Shown in pieces: positions 8,749-17,729 of a stretch of DNA of 64,000 nucleotides. The notes beneath the pieces are model-generated. The model searched no databases and was not told the origin of the DNA. It saw only the letters and a program-made list of their open reading frames with translations. Within the stretch, counting starts at the first letter, position 1; the number at the start of each line of letters is the position of its first letter. The stretch comes from Chthoniobacterales bacterium (lineage in GTDB: Bacteria; Verrucomicrobiota; Verrucomicrobiia; Chthoniobacterales; Terrimicrobiaceae): contig JACSRU010000108.1 of NCBI GenBank assembly GCA_014879575.1, forward strand, positions 24,334-88,333, in the 5' to 3' direction. The translations under genes were made by a program, and so were the position numbers.

Positions 8749-9201
8749 GTGACGAACAACCCCGTCTATCACTTCTTCCATACCCCCGGGAACGTGGGGC
8801 CGCTCATCCTGCGAATGATGACTGCCGGGATTTTCTTCTTTCACGGAACCCAGAAGGCCTTCGGTTGGTTTGGGGGTGTGGGGTGGTACGAAACGATCAC
8901 CGCTTGGTCGTCCGGTGCCGGACTCGGGATCCCCACCCTGGTTGTCTCCCTCATCATTATTTGCGAGCTTTTGATTTGTGTGGGGCTGTTTCTCGGATTC
9001 TTTACCCGACTTGCAGGGTTTGGCGTGGTTGTCATCATGTCTGGTGCCCTCTTCGCCGTCAGCAAAACCTCGCCGGCTTTCCCCGAACTGGAATTTCCCC
9101 TGATGGTCTGGTCCGCCGGCCTGGCTCTCTTCTGCCTCGGTGGCGGCACCTTTTCCATAGACCGCGCAATCAGCAAAAATCTCCTCCCGGCTGTCGGCTG
9201 A
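8749..9201 (+). CDS. DoxX family membrane protein
   Basis: Small integral membrane protein of the DoxX/DoxD family, of poorly defined redox or membrane function. The 150-aa product has four predicted hydrophobic segments and the family features GPLILRMMTAGIFFFHGTQK near the N-terminus and GLFLGFFTRLAGFGV in the middle. The track ORF begins nearly 790 bp upstream in antisense territory; the true start is the GTG at 8749, just downstream of the divergent CAAX protease promoter region (85 bp between the starts). Confidence 0.85.
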   Translation: MTNNPVYHFFHTPGNVGPLILRMMTAGIFFFHGTQKAFGWFGGVGWYETITAWSSGAGLGIPTLVVSLIIICELLICVGLFLGFFTRLAGFGVVVIMSGALFAVSKTSPAFPELEFPLMVWSAGLALFCLGGGTFSIDRAISKNLLPAVG

Positions 9202-9529
9202 GACGGACGTGAAAAAACCGGATGGCTCGCGCTGGCCGGGATCGGTCTTTTTAATGCCGCATTCTCTCTCGTCACCGGCTCGGTCGCTTCCCCTCGGACC
9301 TGTCACATTGTTTCGCCCGCTGAAATCCGGCGAAGCGCGCCTCGGAGATCACCTCGCCTGGTTTCTTGCCTCTCTCGAAGCCGATGATCAGGTGATCTTT
9401 TGTTCTTCGTCCAAGGAAGATCTCCCACTCTGTCGAAGACTCTCCGCCACGCATCCGGAGTTGGCAATTTTGTGCGTGGCACCCCGGGCCGGCCTCCGCC
9501 GAAATCCAAAAATCAACATTCGGGATTGA
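9202..9529 (+). pseudogene. Remnant of a membrane glycosyltransferase family 2 protein (HpnI/ceramide glucosyltransferase-like)
   Basis: The 106-aa ORF (GTG at 9209) contains VTLFRPLKSGEARLGDHL, a run of GT2 features around DDQVIFCSSSKEDLPL, and ends at RRNPKINIRD. That resembles the N-terminal quarter of ceramide-glucosyltransferase-type GT2 enzymes, which continue several hundred residues past the 'NPKV' motif. Just upstream, a different frame encodes WLALAGIGLFNAAFSLVTG, which looks like the expected N-terminal membrane anchor, suggesting a frameshift near 9290 as well as loss of everything downstream. The break is 38 bp before the tRNA-Gly gene. The family call rests on a short stretch; a chance ORF cannot be excluded. 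Confidence 0.45.
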
Positions 9530-9567
9530 CGCCCCGAAACCGCCGGCGTTAAATCTGGCTCCCATTC

Positions 9568-9638
9568 GCGGGTATAGCTTAATGGTAAAGTTCCTGCCTT
9601 CCAAGCAGGCCATGAGGGTTCGATTCCCTCTACCCGCT
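9568..9638 (+). tRNA. tRNA-Gly (anticodon TCC)
   Basis: A 71-nt cloverleaf. The acceptor stem GCGGGTA pairs with TACCCGC, the D arm contains GCTTAATGGTAAAGT, the anticodon stem CTGCC/GGCAG encloses TTCCAAG with anticodon TCC, and the T arm is AGGG-TTCGATT-CCCT. The discriminator is T (U73), usual for bacterial tRNA-Gly. CCA is not encoded. Confidence 0.97.
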
Positions 9639-9669
9639 CCCCCTTTTTCGCGTCCTGGAGGGGATTTAT

Positions 9670-10452
9670 TTACAGGGCTTTTCGCCTGCGCGTGACAAGC
9701 GCGTGGGAGGCCATGTAGGTGACCACGCAAAATCCCAGCGTGACGAGCAACGAATACCCGAGGGAGGGAACGCCCGGGAGGGATGGGCTGCCAAGGGATT
9801 GGCGGATGGCAGCCACTCCGTAGGTCACCGGATTCATCCATCCGAGCCAGGCGATGAGGGAGCCGCCGGATGGCAACGGGAAGAGCGCGCCGGAGATCAT
9901 CCATAGGGGCATCAGGACCACGTTCATTATCGCATGAAATCCCTGGGTCGAGTCCATCGGCCATGCCACCAAAAATCCCAGACCTGTCATGCTGAAGCCA
10001 ACCAGCAGAAACGAAGCGAACAGCGGGGGCAGGAGCGGGAGCGGGAAGGAAATGCCCGCCAGGGGGGCCAGGACGCAGAAAAGAACCGCCTGGCCAATCG
10101 CGAGTGTCGTGCCCCCAAGAAATTTGCCCAACACAATCGCCCCCGGAGAAACCGGCGCCACCAACACGCCCTGCAGGAAGCCCTCCCGACGATCTTCAAT
10201 GACCGATATGGTCGAAAAAATCGCCGTGAAAAGCATGATGAGAACAAGCGTCCCTGGGAAAAAATAGGCGAGATACGAAAGTTCCTGGCTCCCCGACGGA
10301 CGGAAAGACGGACTGAATCCGGTGCCGAGCAGGATCCAGAAGACGAGTGGGGTCACCAGGGCGCCGACGATTCGATTGCGTTGACGGAGGAAACGCACGA
10401 CATCCCGGTGCCAAAGGGCTGCGGTTGGTCTCCAAAAGTATGTTCTATTCAT
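9670..10452 (-). CDS. ABC-2 type transporter permease
   Basis: Membrane subunit of an ABC exporter of the ABC-2 (drug/polysaccharide efflux) type. About six hydrophobic segments are visible in 260 aa, with the family hallmarks LVTPLVFWILLGTGF, the cytoplasmic loop FSTISVIEDRREGFLQGVLVAPVS and the C-terminal MNPVTYGVAAIRQ block. The start at complement 10450-10452 has AGGAAAG about 7 nt upstream; the longer track ORF runs inside the ATPase gene. It overlaps the end of the ATPase gene by 8 bp, so the two form one transporter. Substrate unknown; NodJ/DrrB-like proteins are the closest in style. Confidence 0.88.
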   Translation of the reverse strand: MNRTYFWRPTAALWHRDVVRFLRQRNRIVGALVTPLVFWILLGTGFSPSFRPSGSQELSYLAYFFPGTLVLIMLFTAIFSTISVIEDRREGFLQGVLVAPVSPGAIVLGKFLGGTTLAIGQAVLFCVLAPLAGISFPLPLLPPLFASFLLVGFSMTGLGFLVAWPMDSTQGFHAIMNVVLMPLWMISGALFPLPSGGSLIAWLGWMNPVTYGVAAIRQSLGSPSLPGVPSLGYSLLVTLGFCVVTYMASHALVTRRRKAL

Positions 10453-11362
10453 TGAGCTTCTTTCCTGTCTTGAAGAGAAAGACATCCTCCAGCGTGGGTT
10501 TGCCGACGGTGATCGAGGAGATCGAGGAGCCCAAATCTGCCGCGAGTCGGGCGGCAATGTCCTGTGCGCCATGCGCGGAGGCCCGCACCTCCCCTTCAAG
10601 AGCCTGCGGGGCGAGTCCGCATTTTGAATGCAGATATTTTATCACACCAACGACATCGCCGGTGGCCACGCGCAAAACCTCCGGGCCGGCTGCCGCCAGC
10701 AGATTTTCCGGAGCATCCACGCCCGCCAGCTCTCCTCCGCTCAGGATGCCCACGCGGTCGGCCTGCGCGGACTCCTCCATGAGATGGCTCGTGAAGACAA
10801 CCGTCATTCCCTGTGAGGAACGGAGGTGGCCAATGAGCGTCCAAAGATCCATCCGGGCAGCGGGATCAAGTCCGGTGGAGGGCTCGTCCAAAAGCAGAAT
10901 TTCCGGACGGGCCAGGAGGCACTTGGCAATTTCGACGCGTCGTTGCTGCCCGCCGGACAGCGTCTCGACGAGTGCGTCGAGCTTTTCCTCCAGCCGGAGT
11001 CCGGCGGCAACCTCCGCAATGCGCTGATTGAGCGGCTTCCCATGCAATCCGTAGAGAGCCCCCCCATAGCGGAGGTTCTCGCGGGCGGTTAATTTTTTGT
11101 CGAGACTGGGAGATTGGAAAACCACCCCGATCCTGGCCCGGACCAGGGCCGCCTCCCGCACCACGTCGTGCCCGCCAATACACGCCACCCCGCCATCCGG
11201 TGGCACCAACGTGGTCAGAATTCGAAAGAGCGTCGTCTTGCCACTCCCGTTCGGTCCCAACAGGGCAAAAAGTTCCCCCGTGCGAATCTCCAGATCCAAA
11301 CCCGGAAGAACCGTCTGGTCACCGAATTTTTTGATCAGCCCCCTTATGGTAACAGCCATCAT
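10445..11362 (-). CDS. ABC transporter ATP-binding protein (DrrA/NodI-like)
   Basis: Nucleotide-binding partner of the adjacent ABC-2 permease. Walker A LLGPNGSGKT, signature LSGGQQRRVEIAKCL, Walker B ILLLDEPSTGLDPAAR and the switch region TVVFTSHLMEES are intact. The C-terminal extension (after about residue 220) is the DUF4162-like tail found in drug-efflux ATPases. The ORF in the track is extended upstream; the start is the double ATG at complement 11357-11362, giving 304-305 aa and VTIRGLIKKFGDQTV at the front. Confidence 0.9.
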   Translation of the reverse strand: MMAVTIRGLIKKFGDQTVLPGLDLEIRTGELFALLGPNGSGKTTLFRILTTLVPPDGGVACIGGHDVVREAALVRARIGVVFQSPSLDKKLTARENLRYGGALYGLHGKPLNQRIAEVAAGLRLEEKLDALVETLSGGQQRRVEIAKCLLARPEILLLDEPSTGLDPAARMDLWTLIGHLRSSQGMTVVFTSHLMEESAQADRVGILSGGELAGVDAPENLLAAAGPEVLRVATGDVVGVIKYLHSKCGLAPQALEGEVRASAHGAQDIAARLAADLGSSISSITVGKPTLEDVFLFKTGKKLNE

Positions 11363-11590
11363 TTTAGTATCCGCGAACCCTTGCAAATCTCCCCCTCGGA
11401 CGCGAATGAAAAATTGGGCGGCCATTCCAGAGGTGGGAATTTGTTTGTTCCCGTGTTGCCGAACAAAAAAATACGCTTGACCTCTTCTGCCGATGAGTAA
11501 TTTTCGCCACCCGCACACGACGAACGAAAAATACTTGTTGCCAAAGTGCGGGCCGCTCAATACTGCATCACTCAACCAACCAATCCAGCC

Positions 11591-11836
11591 ATGTCCGAAA
11601 AAACCATTGAAGAAAAAGTCAAAGATATCATCGTCGATCAACTCGGCGTCAACCCGGAGCAGGTCACGCCCACAGCCTCGTTCATCGAAGATCTCGGAGC
11701 CGACTCGCTCGACACCGTCGAACTCGTCATGGCATTCGAAGAAGAGTTCGGCGTGGAAGTCCCGGATGAGGACGCGGAAAAGCTCCAAAGCGTCGGCGAC
11801 GTCATCAAATACATCGAGGAAAAGTCCGCAAAGTAG
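11591..11836 (+). CDS. acpP: Acyl carrier protein
   Basis: Carries acyl intermediates of fatty acid synthesis on a phosphopantetheine arm. The 81-aa acidic protein has the modification serine in the canonical [18 protein letters not shown] (about S37). The start is the ATG at 11591; the track ORF adds 15 unrelated residues. It stands alone rather than in a fab cluster. The 228-bp upstream gap has weak sigma70-like candidates (TTGACC at 11477 with a short spacer), none convincing. A strong terminator follows. Confidence 0.96.
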   Translation: MSEKTIEEKVKDIIVDQLGVNPEQVTPTASFIEDLGADSLDTVELVMAFEEEFGVEVPDEDAEKLQSVGDVIKYIEEKSAK

Positions 11837-11863
11837 GGCGTCCGTCCGTTTTTCCATCTTGCG

Positions 11864-11892
11864 AACACCCCGCCTTTGTGCGGGGTGTTTTC
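11864..11892 (+). terminator. Rho-independent terminator of acpP
   Basis: A perfect 10-bp stem, AACACCCCGC with GCGGGGTGTT, encloses a 6-nt loop and continues into a short T run (GTTTTC). It starts 28 bp after the acpP stop and is the clearest intrinsic terminator on the plus strand of this window. Nothing coding is evident from here to 12118. Confidence 0.9.
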
Positions 11893-12118
11893 GTTCCCGC
11901 ACGTCGGCACTCCGGCCTGCCAGCGGGGCGCGAAAGTTCCTCAGCAAGCCCGATTCGGCCCGGCCTGTTTCTTAGGAAAAGAAAATCAAATCGGCAATGG
12001 ACGCGTGAATTTGTCGCCTGCTAGGTAATTGAGGCGTGAGCCCGCCGCTTCTTTCCTCTCCACTCCCGGGCTTTTTCGTGCGGGGAAATGTCGGGAGCAT
12101 CCGGAAAATTTGTTTACC

Positions 12119-12913
12119 ATGAATCCAGACATTGAAGTCCGCACCTATTTTGCCCGTCATCGCAATGCGCTTGTGGCGCGCGGGGATTTTTCCGAGTTGT
12201 TCGCCGCCTGGTATCTGCACCGCATGGACAGCGGGACATCCTTGCCGCCGGAGTGCGATCCCTTCGGGCGGGACGCCCTTGCGGCACTGACTCTGCATTG
12301 CGCGGGACGGCCCAGGAAGGAGACCTGCGCATGGACGGTGTGCCTGCAGGAGCCCCGCATGAACATCTTCGCCGCGTGCGACAATACAAGCGGCACGGTG
12401 GTGGCCAATGTCTTCACGGAAAACGTCCGGGAAATCTCCAAGGGAGCCTTTTATTCGGATGTCATTGATTCCGGGAAGCCACCCCGGAGGAGCGTGATTG
12501 ATTTCGAGGGCAACGATTTCTTCAAGGCGGTCGAACAATTTTACTCGAAGAGCGAGCAACGTTCCGCCCGATTTTTTTGGCATGGGGAGGAGGATCTGGT
12601 CATGGTTGCCGCCCAGCCGGATTGCGATTTGGAATGGCTTGAGTCCCTGGATGCCGCCGCCATCGCCACGTTGGATGCCGATGTGGAACTCGCGCTGCTC
12701 GAAAAGCGATTTTACCGTTTCGAATGTGGTTGCAACCAGGAACGCATGCTGGATTTTCTGAGGCCGATTTTCCGGAGGGAGGGCGAGGAGCTCTTTGCAG
12801 GCGAAGAAACGCTCCGAGTCCAGTGCCCGCGATGCGGCGCCCGCCATTTGATCACCCGGGAGTCCCTCGAAGCCCACGAAACGTCCAGCCGGCCTCCCTC
12901 CGCCTCCCCGTAG
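12119..12913 (+). CDS. hslO: Hsp33-family redox-regulated chaperone
   Basis: Holdase chaperone switched on by oxidation of a zinc-bound cysteine centre. The zinc motif is complete at the C-terminus: FECGC, 30 residues, then QCPRCG, that is CxC-N30-CxxC, within the usual 27-32 spacing. The N-terminal domain is quite divergent from E. coli Hsp33 but ends in the expected RMLDFLRPIFRREGEELF segment. The start at ATG 12119 gives 264 aa, shorter than the ~290 typical; the track ORF adds 30 residues of doubtful coding. It converges on the FUSC gene with a 7-bp gap. Confidence 0.8.
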   Translation: MNPDIEVRTYFARHRNALVARGDFSELFAAWYLHRMDSGTSLPPECDPFGRDALAALTLHCAGRPRKETCAWTVCLQEPRMNIFAACDNTSGTVVANVFTENVREISKGAFYSDVIDSGKPPRRSVIDFEGNDFFKAVEQFYSKSEQRSARFFWHGEEDLVMVAAQPDCDLEWLESLDAAAIATLDADVELALLEKRFYRFECGCNQERMLDFLRPIFRREGEELFAGEETLRVQCPRCGARHLITRESLEAHETSSRPPSASP

Positions 12914-12920
12914 ATCGGAA

Positions 12921-15089
12921 CTACAGCGAAAAGTCGCCCATATAGAGCGGGAGACGGAGGCGGGCAAAAGCGCGTCCCGCCGAGAGAATCTCTTCGCCCA
13001 GCAATTGGTAGCGTTCGGCGAAGCCGGTAAACCTCGCAAGACCCAGCGGATGGAAGGAGCTTTCCAGCAACACAAGGCGCGCTTGTTGTGTCCATGTCCG
13101 CCAGGAGGCGAGCGCATCCTGGATTTCCTTGTCGTCGAAGGTCACGGGGGATTCCAATTGAAAGCCCCTTTCGATGGCTTCCAAGCGCGCCTCGAAAAAT
13201 CTGTCCAGGGCCTTGGTTTTTTCCTGTCCGGACTGTCGGATGTCGGAAGGAAGGTCGGAGGGCAATCGGTCGAGTGTGATGACGAATCCCGCGCCCAGCC
13301 CGGCAATGGAAAGCGCGAGCGCTTTGAGTCGGCCGGGTTCTTCCGGAGGGCAAATCGGCGGTTCGAGGTGTTTCAATCGCACCTGCACCTCGTCGGGAAT
13401 GAGTGCCAGGCGGGTTTCCTCCCAAAGCGGACGGGTCTCGCGGCGCAGGATTTTTCGGCAGAGCCGCAGTGCTTCCACGAATCTGTCCCGGATTTCCCGC
13501 TGGGGAAGCGACGGCCAGATCAAGCGCTGGACCAGGGCCGCGAGCAGGAGGGCAAGAACCAGTCCGAAAAAGAACTCCACGACCGCCTGGAAGCCGACGG
13601 GGTGCTGTGCGTTCAGTCCCAGAATCCCCACCAGCATAAGCATGCCAAGTTGCATCGGGATTGTCATGCCCCGGGTCGTAAATGACAGGAAGCCCCAGAC
13701 AAACAACCAGACAAAGAGCAGCGTGTTCATGACCGCGTAACTCGAAAGCATCGGAGCCGCCGCCAGGAGCAAAAGACTGACTGCCCCAACGACGCTCACG
13801 CACAAAGGAACCAGGTGGAATGCCCGCCGATCCCCCTGCCCCCCGGGACTCGCGGCATTCATGGCGGTGAAAACCCAGGCTCCCAAGATAAACATCGTCC
13901 CACCGGGCGGGTGGAGCCAGTTGTCGATAAGGAAAGCCAGGATCACAACCACCCCGGATTTGATCCCGGTCCGAATCCAAAAAAGCGGGGGCCGCGGAGA
14001 GAGCATCGGAGCGGGATGGAACTCGCGTTGGAGCGGGTTTTTCGGCAGGGAGTCCATGAGTTCCTGCGTCTTCACGATCTGGGCCCGGATGTCGTCAAAG
14101 GCGGCGACATGAAGCCCCACGACAAGAGCCTGATCGGGGGGAAGAAGCCGGGTCACCTGTTTGTCCCGCATCTCGAGAAACCTCGCATCCAGCACCTCAA
14201 AGGCGGCGGCAACCTTCGTCCGGTGGAATGCCCGGGATGCGCCTGTTGACGAGCGGCCGGAGAGATCGCCGAGCGCGGACTCCAACGCGCGACGGAGATC
14301 CCCGAAAGCCTCCCCCGCATGGACGAGAAGCGGAGACTCCGGAGGGATCCCCTTGCGCAAGGTTCCGATGGCGCAGGCCATTTTTCCCAGGCAAACCGTC
14401 AGTTCAAAATACGTCCCCAGTCTTTGTCGGAAAAAAAAGCTCTCCCGTGCGCCAAACGTGAGCAACGTTCGCAGGCCGGTAATCCGCGCGGCAAATTCCT
14501 GTGCCCGGGAGGCGCCTCTCTGTGTTTCCCCCGGAGCGCAGATGGGGGAGGTATCCGCGAAGCAGCTTCTCAAATCGCCGAAACAAGCCCGCAGGTGTTC
14601 GTGGAATTCCAAGCGGGCATAGCGCGGCCAGAGGACGCCTTGGACAACCATCGTGACGAGGATTCCCACGCCAATTTCCTCGATTCTCGTCAACAGGAAC
14701 GTCCACGAGTTTTCCGGGTGCCTCATCCCATTGCTGGCGACCACAAGGGCGGTCATTCCGCACAACAAAAATGCGTAGGGATAACGGCTCTGGCCAAAGA
14801 GGGCCGTGCAGGTGCCGATCACCAGACCAAGCAACACAAGGAAAACCACCGGATTCTGTTCGAGGGCGCCGGTGATCAAATACCCGATCAGCCCGCCCGC
14901 AACCGTCCCGATGAGGCGAAAGACGGATTTTTCCGCAACCGCTCCCACATACTGCGCCGTCATCAGCACAAAAACCGTGAAGAGCGCCCAGCCGGGCATT
15001 TCCAACCGGGCCCACAAGGAAATGAAAACCACCGCTGTTCCCGCCAACCCAAACTTCAACCCGTAGCGGATTGCGGGGCTGTTTCCCAT
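12921..15089 (-). CDS. FUSC family efflux protein (AaeB/YccS-like)
   Basis: Large inner membrane protein of the fusaric-acid-resistance/aromatic-acid exporter superfamily. Two membrane blocks are visible, about residues 10-165 (WALFTVFVLMTAQYVGAVAEK, GTVAGGLIGYLITGAL) and about 365-520 (ILAFLIDNWLHPPGGTMFIL onward), each followed by a soluble helical region. This duplicated layout and the 722-aa length fit the family. The start ATG at 15089 has GGGGAG about 9 nt upstream. AaeA/membrane-fusion partners are not adjacent, so substrate and even direction of transport are inferred from the family only. Confidence 0.85.
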   Translation of the reverse strand: MGNSPAIRYGLKFGLAGTAVVFISLWARLEMPGWALFTVFVLMTAQYVGAVAEKSVFRLIGTVAGGLIGYLITGALEQNPVVFLVLLGLVIGTCTALFGQSRYPYAFLLCGMTALVVASNGMRHPENSWTFLLTRIEEIGVGILVTMVVQGVLWPRYARLEFHEHLRACFGDLRSCFADTSPICAPGETQRGASRAQEFAARITGLRTLLTFGARESFFFRQRLGTYFELTVCLGKMACAIGTLRKGIPPESPLLVHAGEAFGDLRRALESALGDLSGRSSTGASRAFHRTKVAAAFEVLDARFLEMRDKQVTRLLPPDQALVVGLHVAAFDDIRAQIVKTQELMDSLPKNPLQREFHPAPMLSPRPPLFWIRTGIKSGVVVILAFLIDNWLHPPGGTMFILGAWVFTAMNAASPGGQGDRRAFHLVPLCVSVVGAVSLLLLAAAPMLSSYAVMNTLLFVWLFVWGFLSFTTRGMTIPMQLGMLMLVGILGLNAQHPVGFQAVVEFFFGLVLALLLAALVQRLIWPSLPQREIRDRFVEALRLCRKILRRETRPLWEETRLALIPDEVQVRLKHLEPPICPPEEPGRLKALALSIAGLGAGFVITLDRLPSDLPSDIRQSGQEKTKALDRFFEARLEAIERGFQLESPVTFDDKEIQDALASWRTWTQQARLVLLESSFHPLGLARFTGFAERYQLLGEEILSAGRAFARLRLPLYMGDFSL

Positions 15090-15109
15090 GATCGAAATCT
15101 CCCCCCGGG

Positions 15110-15946
15110 CTATTTCACCGCCGCCCAGGAGTCCTCGATGGTGCGGAGACGGGATTGTTTGCGGCCCAATTGTGGAACGCAGGCGATGAGCGCCTTGGTG
15201 TAGGGGTGCTGTGGGTTTTTGAGCAGGCTTTCGGTGTCGCCATATTCGACGATCTCGCCGCGGAACATGACGGCAACGCGCTCGCAGAGGCCGCGAATGA
15301 TTGCGAAGTTGTGGGTGATCAGAATGAGGGACATCCCAAATTCGCCGCGCAGCCTGCGAAGTTCGGAGAGAATCTGCGCCTGGATCGTGACGTCCAACGC
15401 GGTGGTCGGTTCGTCAGCGACAAGCAACCGGGGACGGCAGCTGAGAGCCATGGCGATCATGGCGCGTTGCTGCATGCCGCCGCTGAGTTGGTGCGGATAG
15501 TCGTGCATGCGCTTTTCCGGATCAACGATGCCGACGGCACCCAGCCACTTGATGATTTCGGCATCCACATCCGAAATATCCGGACGGTGCAGGTGGATTC
15601 CCTCGGCAATCTGGCTGCGGATCGAATAGACGGGATTCAGTGAGGTGGCGGGTTCCTGAAAAACGTAGGCAATTCCGCCACCGCGCATGAGCCGGATCTG
15701 GCGGGGCGTCATCTTCAGGACATCGCGGCCCAGGAAGAGAATTTTTCCGCTGACGTATTCCGCAGGCGGCGTCGGGATCAGCCGGGTAAGCGAGAGGGCG
15801 GTGACGCTTTTCCCACTGCCGCTCTCGCCGACAATGGCGAGCGAGTCGCCCTCCTTCATGGAAAGTGACACTTTCTTCACGGCATCAACCGTGCCGTTTT
15901 CCGTTCGAAATCGGATCGAGAGATTGTGAAGTTCCAGAAGGTTCAT
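15110..15946 (-). CDS. Peptide/nickel-type ABC transporter ATP-binding protein (OppD/DppD-like)
   Basis: ATPase of an oligopeptide-type importer. Walker [10 protein letters not shown], signature [15 protein letters not shown], Walker [17 protein letters not shown] and the C-terminal [16 protein letters not shown]-like segment (here [16 protein letters not shown]) are present. At 278 aa it is shorter than the ~325 aa usual for OppD, ending soon after that segment, so the iron-sulfur-type tail is largely missing. The start at 15946 ([12 protein letters not shown]) lies 8 bp after the permease stop. Only one permease gene and no binding-protein gene accompany it here. Confidence 0.88.
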   Translation of the reverse strand: MNLLELHNLSIRFRTENGTVDAVKKVSLSMKEGDSLAIVGESGSGKSVTALSLTRLIPTPPAEYVSGKILFLGRDVLKMTPRQIRLMRGGGIAYVFQEPATSLNPVYSIRSQIAEGIHLHRPDISDVDAEIIKWLGAVGIVDPEKRMHDYPHQLSGGMQQRAMIAMALSCRPRLLVADEPTTALDVTIQAQILSELRRLRGEFGMSLILITHNFAIIRGLCERVAVMFRGEIVEYGDTESLLKNPQHPYTKALIACVPQLGRKQSRLRTIEDSWAAVK

Positions 15947-15954
15947 GGGAGGCT

Positions 15955-16845
15955 TTAACGGGTGGTGGCGGCGCGCCGGAGGGCGTCGCCGGCCAGGTAG
16001 AAGGCCAGCGAGGCGGTGAAAATTGCCAGACCCGGAAAAACAATCAGCCACCACGCGTCCAGGAAGTAGGTTTTGCCATCCGCAATGATGTTTCCCCAGG
16101 TCGCCTGCGGCGGCGGCACACCAAAACTGAGAAAGCTCAGCCCGGACTCCACCAGGATCGCATCGGGGATGCTGATCACGGCGGTGACAAAGATCGGCGC
16201 AAAGGCATTTGGAAGAATGTGACGAAAAATGATCCGCAGGCGGCTCTGCCCGAGCGCCCTTGCGGCGCGCACATACTCGCTCTCGCGCAGGGTGAGAAAT
16301 TCCGCGCGCACAAGCCGGGCGGTGCCGGTCCATCCGACCAGTCCGATGACCGTGATGATGATCCAGATGTTTGGGCCAATGATGGCAATGGCTGTCAGGA
16401 TCAGAAAGAAGGACGGAAAACAAAGCAGGGCATCAACGACGCGCATCGCGACATTGTCCACCCACCCGCCAATATAGCCGGAAACCGCACCAATGAAAAT
16501 CCCGATCCCCAGAGAAACGGCCATCGCGACAAATCCGACCGTCAGGGAAATTGTCGAGCCGGCAATCATCCGGGAAAAGACATCCCTCCCGAGATTATCG
16601 GTCCCGAGCCAGTTCACGGAGTTGGGCGGCAGGAGTTTGCGTTCCAAAAACGTGGCGTTCGGATCCAAGGGCATCGGGAGATGCCACCACGAACAGACGC
16701 CCCCCACGATGGCCACCGCGAAAAACAAAAGGATCCCGCCCGTGGCACAGATCGCCAGCCGATCCCGGAAATACCTGCGCGCGACCCGCCGGAAGGGACT
16801 GTCCGACGGGACCGGTTGCGGGATGGCGTCAACGGTGGTTGTCAC
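15955..16845 (-). CDS. Peptide/nickel-type ABC transporter permease (OppC/DppC-like)
   Basis: Membrane subunit of an oligopeptide-type importer. The N-terminal segment, then WLGTDNLGRDVFSRMIAGS (the OppC hallmark) and the EAA loop ESEYVRAARALGQSRLRIIF are clear, with about six membrane spans in 296 aa. The start is a GTG at complement 16843-16845. It leads directly into the OppD-like ATPase. The partner OppB permease, OppA and OppF are absent; the next gene upstream is superoxide dismutase. Confidence 0.9.
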   Translation of the reverse strand: MTTTVDAIPQPVPSDSPFRRVARRYFRDRLAICATGGILLFFAVAIVGGVCSWWHLPMPLDPNATFLERKLLPPNSVNWLGTDNLGRDVFSRMIAGSTISLTVGFVAMAVSLGIGIFIGAVSGYIGGWVDNVAMRVVDALLCFPSFFLILTAIAIIGPNIWIIITVIGLVGWTGTARLVRAEFLTLRESEYVRAARALGQSRLRIIFRHILPNAFAPIFVTAVISIPDAILVESGLSFLSFGVPPPQATWGNIIADGKTYFLDAWWLIVFPGLAIFTASLAFYLAGDALRRAATTR

Positions 16846-16930
16846 GATGGTTTCTGGAACGACGGGCGAGAATGGCGAAGCCCGGCGAGGTTGTCACGCC
16901 TGTTGAACGGGGCGCGGAATTTCCGCGCGG

Positions 16931-17668
16931 CTAGCCGCCCGTTGCCTTCGCATACAACTCTTCGACGAACGGCCAGTTCACGACCTTCCACCATGCGGTC
17001 ACGTATTCGGGGCGGCGGTTTTGATACTTCAGGTAATAGGCGTGTTCCCAGACATCGAGACCGAGCAGCGCCTTCTGGCCCTCCAGCAGGGGCGGATCCT
17101 GGTTCGGTGTGGAGAGGATCGCCAACTTGCCGTCTTTGAGAACCAGCCAAGCCCAGCCGCTGCCGAAACGTTTCAGAGCCGCTTCGTTGAATTGTTTTTG
17201 AAATTCCGCAAACGAGCCGAATGTTTTCTCAATCGCCGCCGCCAGTGGCCCGGCGGGCTCCCCGCCGCCCTTGGGCGACATCATCAGCCAGAAAAGCGTG
17301 TGGTTGACATGGCCGCCCACATTGTCCCGCAAACCTTTGCGGATCGCCTCGGGTGCCTTGTCGAGTTGGAGGAGCAATTCCTCGGGAGAGAGCTTGGAGA
17401 GTTCCGGATGGTCGGCCAGAAGTTTGTTCGCATTGGTGATGTAGGCCTGGTGATGCTTGTCATGATGCAGCCGCATGGTTTCCGCATCAATTGTGGGCTC
17501 CAATGCCTCATAGGGGTAGGGCAAAGGCGGGAGTTTGTAGGGGCCGGAGGGCCCCGCAGGAGCCGGAGCGGCTGACTGGGCCATCAGGCGGTCGCTGAAA
17601 AATGCGGTGACAGCCGAGGCAAGGCTGAGACGGAAGATGCTGCGGCGGGTATATTTCTGTGTATTCAT
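16931..17668 (-). CDS. sod: Fe/Mn superoxide dismutase with Tat-type signal peptide
   Basis: Dismutates superoxide. Metal ligands are in the usual places: the first His pair region [13 protein letters not shown] (about residue 67), HVNHTLFW (second His), and [20 protein letters not shown] (Asp and His). GSGWAWLVL is also typical. The start at 17668 gives 245 aa, about 45 more than cytosolic enzymes. The extra N-terminus reads [19 protein letters not shown], a twin-arginine-type signal followed by a Pro/Ala linker, so the enzyme is probably exported folded with its metal. Fe versus Mn cannot be decided by eye. Confidence 0.93.
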   Translation of the reverse strand: MNTQKYTRRSIFRLSLASAVTAFFSDRLMAQSAAPAPAGPSGPYKLPPLPYPYEALEPTIDAETMRLHHDKHHQAYITNANKLLADHPELSKLSPEELLLQLDKAPEAIRKGLRDNVGGHVNHTLFWLMMSPKGGGEPAGPLAAAIEKTFGSFAEFQKQFNEAALKRFGSGWAWLVLKDGKLAILSTPNQDPPLLEGQKALLGLDVWEHAYYLKYQNRRPEYVTAWWKVVNWPFVEELYAKATGG

Positions 17669-17729
17669 AACAAGAAGGCAAAATACCCAGCGCGACGCCC
17701 GGCGCAAGTGCTGTCCAGAAATTTGGGGG

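Noticed and set aside
12036-12088. AGCCCG...CGGGCT hairpin with T run upstream of the Hsp33 gene
   Set aside because: Loop is more than 20 nt and a far better terminator for acpP lies at 11864.
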